Source: JALOAP01 sp964632355 | GTDB taxonomy: Bacteria > Chloroflexota > Dehalococcoidia > Tepidiformales > Tepidiformaceae | Length of the DNA stretch: 12,933 bases | Assembly: GCA_964632355.1 (NCBI GenBank) | Contig: CAZWBW010000081.1 | Location: 1 to 12,933 of the forward strand | Direction: 5' to 3' | Part shown: in pieces, positions 6,343 to 11,958 of the stretch | Numbering within the stretch: the first letter of the stretch is position 1 | Layout of the letters: every line of letters starts with the position of its first letter | Translations under genes and position numbers: made by a program | Notes under the pieces: model-generated | Databases searched by the model: none | Told to the model about the DNA's origin: nothing | Seen by the model: only the letters and a program-made list of their open reading frames with translations

Positions 6343-7170
6343 CTATTCGCCCGTGAACTCCGGCTTCCGCCCTTCGATAAGCGCCTGCATGCCTTCCTTG
6401 CGGTCGTGCGCCGGGGAGAGGACCGCGATCGCCATGGCATCGGCTTCGAAGCTGGTCGCCATGTCCCAATCGAGCGAGCGGCGGTACAGCTTCTTCGTCT
6501 GGCCCAGGATGAGCGTGGGCCCTTCGGCGAGGCGTTGCGCGAAGGCTGCGGCGGTGGATTCGAGCTGGTCGGCCGGGACAACGCGGTTGATGACGTTCCA
6601 CGAAAGGAGGTCTTCGGCGGTGAACTTCTCCCGCAGGAGCGCGAACTCCATGAGCCGGCGGAACGGGAAGATGCGCGGCAGGAAGTATGGGTCGCCGGCG
6701 TGCGCCACCATGCCGCCATCGGCAAAGACGCTCGTGAAGCGCGTGCCTTCCGCGGCGACGACGATGTCGCCGAGCAGCGCGAGCAGGTTCCCGATCCCCG
6801 CGACCGTCCCATTGACGGCGGTGACGACCGGGGTTTCGAGGTTCCAGAGCACCCGGAAGAGTTCCTGGTAGTACTCGATGCCGTGCCGCGCGTCGATGAG
6901 TGGCGGCCGCTTCGATGCGCCGGTCGAACCGGCACCCGTGCGAGCCCCACCGCTGAGGTCGGCGCCCGTGCAGAAGTACCGTCCTGACGACGTGATGACG
7001 ATGCAGCGGACCGAGTGATCGCGGTCAGCGGCGATGAGTTCTTCCACGAGCCGGTCGCGAAGCGTTCGGTCGATTGACTGTCGCGAGTGGGGACGGTTGA
7101 GCGTCATCCAGAGGACGCCCCCATCTCTGCGCAGCAGAAGCGGCGTGTCGCCGGGCTGGCCGTTGGTCAT
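6343..7170 (-). CDS. Crotonase-fold protein lacking canonical catalytic acids (first gene of operon)
   Basis: This 275-residue crotonase has the first oxyanion segment FCTGADLSGG (66-75) and the second in NGTVAGIGNLLALLGD (120-135). The positions of rat hydratase Glu144 and Glu164 are Leu129 and Phe149, so neither glutamate is present. The PaaG-type acid position falls on His157 in GGMVAHAGD, with Asp160 nearby. This makes it the least canonical of the three crotonases here; hydrolase, C-C bond lyase or a ligand-binding role are all open. A Gly/Ala/Ser-rich insert (73-86) follows the first oxyanion loop. The start is ATG at 7170, the first start after an in-frame TGA. The Shine-Dalgarno is modest (GGAAGG about 10 nt upstream). 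It leads the operon and lies directly behind the promoter and palindromes of the divergent control region. Confidence 0.88.
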   Translation of the reverse strand: MTNGQPGDTPLLLRRDGGVLWMTLNRPHSRQSIDRTLRDRLVEELIAADRDHSVRCIVITSSGRYFCTGADLSGGARTGAGSTGASKRPPLIDARHGIEYYQELFRVLWNLETPVVTAVNGTVAGIGNLLALLGDIVVAAEGTRFTSVFADGGMVAHAGDPYFLPRIFPFRRLMEFALLREKFTAEDLLSWNVINRVVPADQLESTAAAFAQRLAEGPTLILGQTKKLYRRSLDWDMATSFEADAMAIAVLSPAHDRKEGMQALIEGRKPEFTGE

Positions 7171-7243
7171 CCTGTGTCACCCTTCCTGGCGGTTCGCGGG
7201 CCCACGAAAGACCGCATCGTGGAACTGCGTTACGAGCATCGGT

Positions 7244-7273
7244 AGGCTAGGTCAGGAGAAATTCTCATGTCAA
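7244..7273 (-). promoter_or_regulatory. Promoter of the catabolic operon
   Basis: On the minus strand a perfect -35 TTGACA (7268-7273) is followed after 18 bp by TAGCCT (7244-7249), which fits the TANNNT form of -10 boxes in high-GC bacteria. Transcription would start near 7237, giving a leader of about 65 nt before the ATG at 7170. The -35 is strong evidence; the -10 is weaker. Confidence 0.55.
7256..7266. promoter_or_regulatory. Palindromic candidate operator in the promoter spacer
   Basis: GAGAAATTCTC is a perfect 11-bp palindrome with one central base. It lies wholly between the -35 and -10 boxes of the catabolic promoter, a classical position for repressor binding. The adjacent regulator genes make an IclR-type protein the first candidate ligand. 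Operator function is inferred. Confidence 0.5.
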
Positions 7274-7302
7274 CACCGTTCGGGGATATCCGGTGCGGTG
7301 TT
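7272..7302. promoter_or_regulatory. 31-bp dyad overlapping the -35 box
   Basis: Perfect 7-bp inverted arms AACACCG (7272-7278) and CGGTGTT (7296-7302) flank a 17-bp centre that itself contains the palindrome GGATATCC (7284-7291). The left arm overlaps the last two bases of the -35 box at 7268-7273. Alternative inner pairing of CACCG with CGGTG (7291-7295) is also possible. It may be a second operator or a site for a larger regulator assembly. Confidence 0.45.
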
Positions 7303-7333
7303 CCGGAGACTGGTGGCAGGAAGGGCGACAATC

Positions 7334-7339
7334 TAGACT
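7334..7339 (+). promoter_or_regulatory. -10-like box consistent with a leaderless regulator transcript
   Basis: TAGACT (TANNNT form) ends 7 bp before the ATG at 7347, which would place transcription initiation on the A of the start codon. No good Shine-Dalgarno precedes this ATG, in contrast to nearly all other genes in the window. No recognisable -35 lies upstream, so the call is tentative. Confidence 0.3.
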
Positions 7340-7346
7340 GAACACG

Positions 7347-8159
7347 ATGACTGATAATTCCGGCGCAGGGGTGATCGAGTCCCGTGCCCCGGGAACCGAG
7401 CCTCACAAGGGGCGCCGGGATACGGAGTCCACGCGGACGGTCGAGCGGGCCATCCAGGTGCTCACGGCCCTCGCGCGGGATTCCGTGCCGGCGGGTGTAA
7501 CGGAGCTTTCGAACGCCACGGGCCTTCCGAAGAGCAGCATCAACCGGCTGCTCCAGTCGCTCGAAAGCCGCGGACTGGTGTGCCGCGTGGGGAAGAAGTA
7601 CCGGCTGGGGCCCGGGTTGCTCCTCCTTTCGCTCGGCGTACAGGAGCGGCTCGTGGTTCGGGCGGAAGCGAACCCCTATCTGCACCGCCTTCGCAACCTG
7701 ACCGGCGAAACGGCATCGCTGCATCTTTCGTTCGCCGACAACTCGCTGCTGGTCGCACGAGCGATCAGCCTCCACAACGTGAAGTCCCTTCCGGAGTCGG
7801 GGCGACCGGTGCCGCTGCACCTGCGGCCGGCGGGACGGGTCATGCTCGCGCTCTGGCCACGGGAAGCGATCGCGAGATATGTGCAGGAGCACGTCCCCCC
7901 GGAAACGCGCGGCCTCGTCGATGCACACCTGCGGGTAGTCGCGGCCCAGGGGTATGACCTCGAGGACGATGGCGTGGAGGTGGAGGTCGCGTTCCCGCTC
8001 GTGAACTTCAACGAGGTCGTGTTGGGCTCGATTGCCATTACGGGCCCCCGGGACCGGTGGACGCCGCAGGCAGCCGAATCGCTGCTAGAGGAGATGAAGG
8101 CGGAAGTAGCGGACCTCGCGCGCTCGCTTCGCTACCTCGAGCCGCTTCACCTGGACTAG
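7347..8159 (+). CDS. IclR-family transcriptional regulator (first of tandem pair)
   Basis: This 270-residue regulator has an N-terminal winged helix-turn-helix (about 29-90) including GVTELSNATGLPKSSINRLL (50-69), where the recognition helix lies. The C-terminal effector domain (about 105-265) has the usual RPAGRVMLALWP segment (160-171) and a ligand-pocket region with EVEVAFPLVN (211-220). IclR proteins bind DNA as dimers or tetramers and respond to small aromatic or organic acids and their derivatives. A Gly/Pro/Arg-rich extension of about 28 residues precedes the DNA-binding domain. I chose ATG 7347; an upstream in-frame GTG (7293) falls inside the dyad and has no ribosome-binding site. 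Divergence from the acyl-CoA operon and palindromes in the shared control region suggest local control. Whether it represses or activates is not visible. Confidence 0.93.
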   Translation: MTDNSGAGVIESRAPGTEPHKGRRDTESTRTVERAIQVLTALARDSVPAGVTELSNATGLPKSSINRLLQSLESRGLVCRVGKKYRLGPGLLLLSLGVQERLVVRAEANPYLHRLRNLTGETASLHLSFADNSLLVARAISLHNVKSLPESGRPVPLHLRPAGRVMLALWPREAIARYVQEHVPPETRGLVDAHLRVVAAQGYDLEDDGVEVEVAFPLVNFNEVVLGSIAITGPRDRWTPQAAESLLEEMKAEVADLARSLRYLEPLHLD

Positions 8160-8162
8160 GAG
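8158..8162 (+). promoter_or_regulatory. Shine-Dalgarno overlapping the first regulator's stop
   Basis: AGGAG begins within the TAG stop (8157-8159) of the first iclR gene and lies 5 nt before ATG 8168. This chooses ATG 8168 over the longer frame from 8057 and over an in-frame GTG at 8162, and implies coupled translation of the two regulators. Confidence 0.75.
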
Positions 8163-8167
8163 TGAGC

Positions 8168-8980
8168 ATGTCGACACCGCGATCCGAAGCGACTCGTTCG
8201 GTTGACCGGGCGATGGACCTCCTGTTCGCACTTGCGAACCAGCCTACGTTCACGGGCGTCACCGCCCTGGCGACGCAGCTGGGGCTGGGGAAATCCACTG
8301 TCCACCGGCTCCTGCAGACCCTCGTGAAGGAAGGGATGGTCGCGTTCAACCCGACCCTGCAGGCGTACGGGCTCGGGGGGCGTTCGCTTCAGCTCGGACT
8401 GACGTACCAGGAACATCACCCGCTGATCCCGATCGCCCGGCCAACGCTGGAGAAGTTTCGCGACCTGACTGCCGAAACGGCGACCCTGTACCTGCCAATC
8501 GGCCTGGCCGTTGTAGCGCTCGATAACGCCGTGGGAACCGATGGTCCGAGAATCCCGGCGCGAGACGCGCGAGCGCCGCTGCATGTGGGCGCGTTCGGGA
8601 AGGTGCTCTATGCCTACGCACCGGAGGAGTTTCGCGCGCACTACGAGGCCGAAGGGCGAAAGTGGGACGGGCAGAAGGTCCCGCCCATTCCCACCGAGGA
8701 GGAACTGGCGAGCATCCGAGAGCAGGGATACGCGCTGAGCCTCGGGGAACTTCGCCCCCGCACGAACGGGATTGGTTTCCCGCTGCTGAACGGCCGGGGC
8801 GAGATCCTGGCTTCGGTGAGTCTCGCGGGGCGCTCCGAGCGCTGGACCGAGGAGCGGATGCGTGAGCATCTACCGGAGCTCCTTGAGGGCATGAAGGAGC
8901 TGAGCCGCAAGACGGTCGACATGGAACCGGACCAGAAGGTGCTTCTCGGGCTGGCCGAACGGGGGCTGCTTCCCTCCTAG
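8168..8980 (+). CDS. IclR-family transcriptional regulator (second of tandem pair)
   Basis: This protein of 270 residues, the same length as its neighbour, has a winged helix-turn-helix at about 9-75 with GVTALATQLGLGKSTVHRLL (30-49) and an effector domain with PLHVGAFGKVLYAYAP (137-152) and GIGFPLLNGRGEILASVSLA (201-220). The two proteins share domain layout but differ at many positions, especially in the effector domain, so they probably sense different ligands or form a mixed assembly. The start is ATG 8168, 8 bp after the upstream stop, with AGGAG 5 nt before it. An RNA hairpin 20 bp after its stop may end the regulator transcript. Targets may be the divergent acyl-CoA operon, the importer operon that follows, or both (inference). 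Confidence 0.93.
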   Translation: MSTPRSEATRSVDRAMDLLFALANQPTFTGVTALATQLGLGKSTVHRLLQTLVKEGMVAFNPTLQAYGLGGRSLQLGLTYQEHHPLIPIARPTLEKFRDLTAETATLYLPIGLAVVALDNAVGTDGPRIPARDARAPLHVGAFGKVLYAYAPEEFRAHYEAEGRKWDGQKVPPIPTEEELASIREQGYALSLGELRPRTNGIGFPLLNGRGEILASVSLAGRSERWTEERMREHLPELLEGMKELSRKTVDMEPDQKVLLGLAERGLLPS

Positions 8981-9000
8981 CGGCGTTTCCCTCACCTCAC

Positions 9001-9025
9001 AGCGCGTGATGCTGCATCGTGCGCT
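9001..9025 (+). terminator. RNA hairpin behind the regulator pair, possible non-canonical terminator
   Basis: In plus-strand RNA, 9001-9011 pairs with 9015-9025 over 11 bp (nine Watson-Crick pairs and two adjacent G-U pairs) around a 3-nt CTG loop. It starts 20 bp after the stop of the second iclR gene. No U-run follows. The two G-U pairs become A-C mismatches in minus-strand RNA, so the fold favours the plus transcript. A terminator or 3'-end stabiliser is the natural reading. Confidence 0.4.
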
Positions 9026-9117
9026 CTGACTGGCGTGGCGGCGATGCCGGCTGGTGGCCGGACCCTGGCAGGTTCCTGCGTTCGCCTGCACAGCGGAGCC
9101 TCAACGTCGTGTGATTC

Positions 9118-9169
9118 TTCGGCCCAATTCTGTCCCCTTTGCCGGAACGGAGTGCGGTAATTCGGCCCA
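9118..9169. repeat. Pair of 9-bp direct repeats upstream of the importer promoter
   Basis: TTCGGCCCA occurs at 9118-9126 and 9161-9169, with starts 43 bp apart, close to four helical turns. The second copy is about 50 bp upstream of the -35 box. They could be tandem activator half-sites, but short GC-rich repeats also arise by chance. Confidence 0.3.
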
Positions 9170-9219
9170 CGTGCCGGTCCAATGGAGGGATGAACAGCCA
9201 GTTTGTCCGACGTATCCGG

Positions 9220-9248
9220 TTGACACACGCCAGATCCGGGGGTATCGT
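9220..9248 (+). promoter_or_regulatory. Promoter of the ABC importer operon
   Basis: A perfect -35 TTGACA (9220-9225), a 17-bp spacer and TATCGT (9243-9248, 4 of 6 matches to TATAAT) predict transcription from about 9255. This gives a short leader of roughly 33 nt that contains the GGAGGG ribosome-binding site. It is the best promoter in the window and makes the importer a separate transcription unit from the regulators. Confidence 0.65.
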
Positions 9249-9277
9249 CCACCGCCTGACGGAACATCATTCGCCTT

Positions 9278-9283
9278 GGAGGG
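9278..9283 (+). promoter_or_regulatory. Shine-Dalgarno fixing the GTG start of the binding protein
   Basis: GGAGGG lies 4 nt before GTG 9288 (5 nt counted from GGAGG). It selects this start over the longer open frame beginning at 9054. The protein beginning here has a well-formed twin-arginine lipoprotein signal close to its N-terminus. Confidence 0.8.
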
Positions 9284-9287
9284 AAAA

Positions 9288-11003
9288 GTGCCCCAGGAAT
9301 CCCACTCGAACCCGGCGAGGCAACGCTGGCAGCGGCGTGACTTCCTTCGGCTCTCGGGCATCACAGTCGCAGGCGCCGGTGCTCTCGCGCTGGTTGGCTG
9401 CGGCGACGACGATGACGACGGCGGCTCGCCTACGGCCGATATCACGACTATCGGTGGGGGCAGCTCACCGACGCCGGCGAGCACTTCGGCCACCCCAACC
9501 GAACAGCCGGTACACGGCGGCATCCTGAATTCGTCGGGTGGCGATGCGCCGAACGGCAACTGGGACTACCTGACGGCCGTCGCGCCCGCGGTCGTGACCG
9601 TTACCCAGCAGGTGTACAGCGGTCTCGTCGCGCTTGCTGACGACAGCAGCCTCCGGGGAGACCTCGCGGAAGAGTGGGAGCAGGTGTCGGACACGGAGGT
9701 CGTGTTCAAGCTGCGGCCCGGGGTTACCTGGCACGATGGCACGCCGTTCACCGCGGAAGACGTCGTAACGACGCTCGACTTCATCCGGCAGCCCCCCGAG
9801 GGCGTGGTGAGCCCCCGGCGTGCCCAGCTCGCGGCGATCGACACCATCACCGCCGTCGACCCCAACACGGTCAGCATCAAGCTGAAGCAGCCCTCGGCAG
9901 CGCTGCTGGTGATGCTGGCGAGCACGTGGCTGAAGATCGCCCCGAAGCACATCCTCGCGACGAAGGGGCACCTGCAGGAAGACACCATCGGCACCGGGCC
10001 GTTCATGTACGACCGGTGGGACAAGGGCGTCAGCGTCAAGCTGAACCGCAACCCTAACTACTGGAACAGCCCCGAGCCGTACCTCGACGGCATCGAGTAC
10101 TTCATCTTCGCCGACACGGCCGCCCGCCACGCCGCCTTCGAAACGAAGCAGATCCTCGAAGCCGGCTATGTGACCGGTACCCCGGGCAAGCAGTGGGTCG
10201 ACAAGCTCCGGAAGGACATGGCCGACTCGGTCAACGTCTATCGCATTTACGGAACGCTGACGCCATACATCGTGATGAACAACCAGCGGAAGCCGTTCGA
10301 CGACGTTCGCGTGCGGCGCGCGCTGGCACTGGCGTTCGACCACGGGGAAGCGATCGAGGCTATCGGTCTTGGTGAGGCGCGGCTCTCCGGCCCGATCGCC
10401 GCAGACCCGTGGGTGCTGTCGGAAGAGGACCTTGTCGCGCTCCCGGGCTACGGGGAGGACAAGGAGAAGGACCTGGCGGAGGCGAAGGCGCTGCTGGAGG
10501 CCGCCGGCGTTTCGGATCTTTCGTTCGAAATCACGTACCAGGCCCTCTCGGACTATGGCGACAACGCCGCGTACTACCAGGCGGTGTGGTCGCGGCTCGG
10601 ACTGAACGGGCAGCCGCAGGGCTTCACCACGGCCGACTTCTCCGAGCGGCGGCTCTCGGGCAACTTCGATGTCCTCTACCACATCGAGGCTATCGGCTAC
10701 AACGACCCGGACGACTGGCTCCTGAAGCACTACCTGAGCACGTCGCCTTCGAACTACGGGAAGTACGTCGACGAGGCGCTGGACGAGAAGCTGCTCCGGC
10801 AGTCGCAGATCCTTGACGCCGCCGAGCGGCGGGCCCTCAGCGACGAAATCCAGAAGGACCTGATTCGCGACCACATTCAGCGCGTGTGGCTGCCGCAGCG
10901 TCCGTTCTTCCGGGCTGCCTGGAAGGACGTGAAGAACCTCCAGCAGGGGCCGGACCTGTACAGCCAGTACCACCTCGCCGACGTCTACCTCTCGAACGCG
11001 TAA
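9288..11003 (+). CDS. ABC transporter substrate-binding lipoprotein, peptide/nickel (family 5) type, Tat-exported
   Basis: This 571-residue extracytoplasmic binding protein delivers its ligand to the permeases encoded behind it. The N-terminus carries a twin-arginine motif RRDFLRL (16-22), a hydrophobic core (24-36) and a lipobox LVGC with Cys38, followed by five aspartates (40-44) and a Ser/Thr/Pro linker to about 75. This predicts folded export through Tat and lipid anchoring. The family 5 hallmark lies at 126-160 (LAEEWE, then FKLRPGVTWHDGTPF). The C-terminal lobe contains the RRALALAFDH segment typical of the family. Members bind oligopeptides, nickel complexes, glycosides or other small molecules, so the ligand cannot be read from the fold. 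The acyl-CoA operon beside the importer suggests an organic acid or conjugate (inference). The length is normal for the family. Confidence 0.93.
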   Translation: MPQESHSNPARQRWQRRDFLRLSGITVAGAGALALVGCGDDDDDGGSPTADITTIGGGSSPTPASTSATPTEQPVHGGILNSSGGDAPNGNWDYLTAVAPAVVTVTQQVYSGLVALADDSSLRGDLAEEWEQVSDTEVVFKLRPGVTWHDGTPFTAEDVVTTLDFIRQPPEGVVSPRRAQLAAIDTITAVDPNTVSIKLKQPSAALLVMLASTWLKIAPKHILATKGHLQEDTIGTGPFMYDRWDKGVSVKLNRNPNYWNSPEPYLDGIEYFIFADTAARHAAFETKQILEAGYVTGTPGKQWVDKLRKDMADSVNVYRIYGTLTPYIVMNNQRKPFDDVRVRRALALAFDHGEAIEAIGLGEARLSGPIAADPWVLSEEDLVALPGYGEDKEKDLAEAKALLEAAGVSDLSFEITYQALSDYGDNAAYYQAVWSRLGLNGQPQGFTTADFSERRLSGNFDVLYHIEAIGYNDPDDWLLKHYLSTSPSNYGKYVDEALDEKLLRQSQILDAAERRALSDEIQKDLIRDHIQRVWLPQRPFFRAAWKDVKNLQQGPDLYSQYHLADVYLSNA

Positions 11004-11016
11004 GGAAGCTGTTTCG

Positions 11017-11958
11017 ATGACGCCGCATCTGACCCGAATCGCCCTGAGTTCGCTTGTGACGCTGGTGGTGATGAGCGTCGTCATCTTCGTGGCACTGCGG
11101 ATTCTGCCGGGCGATGTGGCGATGCAGTTCGTGGGCGACGGCTCCGCAACGGAGGAGGACCTGGAGCGGATCCGGGAGCGGCTGGGGACGAACCGGCCGA
11201 TCATGACCCAGTACTTCGATTGGCTGGGCGACCTCCTCCGGCTGGAGCCGGGCACGTCGATGGTGGAGAACAGCTCCATCCTCGACGAGTTCAAGTCACG
11301 GTTCCCCGTGACGCTCGAGATCGCGGTGCTTGCAAGCCTCGCCGGGGGGGCGATTGCCCTCCCGGTCGGGGTGATTGCTTCCACACGGCGGCATCACATT
11401 TCGGGGATTCTTGCGCGGGTGCTGGGCATCGTGACGCTCGCCCTGCCGAGCTTCCTGATCGGCACGCTGCTGATTCTCTTTGCCCTGAAGCTCTTCGAAT
11501 GGACTCCTCCAATTGGGTACCAGTCCTTTGCGGAGAACCCGGGGAACCACGTCCAGCAGATTTTCATGCCGGTGTCGGTGATGGCGCTGGGATCTGCAGC
11601 GTTCTTGAGCCGGCTCGTGAGCGCGTCTGTTGACGATGTTCTGCACCAGGACTTCGTTCGCACAGCGCGCGCGAAAGGCCTGCCGGCAAACGTGATTCTT
11701 TCGCGGCACGTTCTTCGGAACGCGCTGCTTCCTGTGATCACGGTGTACGGCTATCAATTTGCTGTTCTGCTGGGCGGTTCGGTTGTCATCGAACAGCTTT
11801 TCGGACTGCCCGGGCTGGGCCGGTGGTTCGTCCAGGCCATCAATCAGCGCGACTATCCGGTAGTTCAGTTTCTCGCGATGTTCTACATCGTGGTCACTAT
11901 CGGCATGAACCTGATCGTGGATTTCACCTACAACATCGTCGACCCGAGGACGCGGTAG
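11017..11958 (+). CDS. ABC transporter permease (DppB/OppB type)
   Basis: This 313-residue inner-membrane permease has about six hydrophobic segments: near 7-29, 98-122, 133-158, 181-203, 236-258 and 283-303. The N-terminal helix is followed by a long periplasmic stretch with RILPGD at 28-33, normal for the DppB/OppB branch. The cytoplasmic coupling loop (EAA region) is DFVRTARAKGLPANVILSRH (212-231), which docks on an ATPase. The ATG lies 13 bp after the binding-protein stop, and AAGGAAG (11002-11008) overlaps that stop with 8-nt spacing. It forms a heterodimer with the next gene product. The sequence ends in IVDPRTR, the usual C-terminal motif of this branch. Confidence 0.94.
   Translation: MTPHLTRIALSSLVTLVVMSVVIFVALRILPGDVAMQFVGDGSATEEDLERIRERLGTNRPIMTQYFDWLGDLLRLEPGTSMVENSSILDEFKSRFPVTLEIAVLASLAGGAIALPVGVIASTRRHHISGILARVLGIVTLALPSFLIGTLLILFALKLFEWTPPIGYQSFAENPGNHVQQIFMPVSVMALGSAAFLSRLVSASVDDVLHQDFVRTARAKGLPANVILSRHVLRNALLPVITVYGYQFAVLLGGSVVIEQLFGLPGLGRWFVQAINQRDYPVVQFLAMFYIVVTIGMNLIVDFTYNIVDPRTR

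Larger units (their letters stand above)
7171..7346. promoter_or_regulatory. Divergent control region between catabolic operon and IclR genes
   Basis: The 176 bp between the divergent starts hold a sigma70-like promoter for the minus-strand operon (7244-7273), a perfect 11-bp palindrome within it (7256-7266), a 31-bp span with 7-bp inverted arms (7272-7302), and a possible leaderless start of the plus-strand regulator gene (-10-like site at 7334-7339). The arrangement is typical of an IclR regulator controlling its divergent target genes and itself. Confidence 0.65.
8981..9287. other. Intergenic region before the importer operon
   Basis: About 307 bp without a gene. It contains a long RNA hairpin just behind the second regulator (9001-9025), two copies of TTCGGCCCA (9118-9126 and 9161-9169, 43 bp apart), a strong promoter (9220-9248) and the ribosome-binding site of the binding-protein gene (9278-9283). 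The reading frame of the binding protein stays open upstream to 9054, but that part has no ribosome-binding site and lacks signal-peptide character, so I treat it as non-coding. Confidence 0.6.

Noticed and set aside
8057..8167. Longer version of the second IclR gene starting at 8057
   Set aside because: It would overlap the first regulator by about 100 bp. ATG 8168 has a well-placed AGGAG and gives a normal IclR length.
9054..9287. N-terminal extension of the binding protein from an ATG at 9054
   Set aside because: It would bury the twin-arginine signal 80 residues inside the protein and has no ribosome-binding site. GTG 9288 has GGAGGG at proper spacing and a promoter just upstream.
9465..11384. 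Minus-strand open frame of 639 codons opposite the binding protein and permease
   Set aside because: It is antisense to a clear family 5 binding protein and permease, with low-complexity Arg/Val/Leu composition and no recognisable motif.
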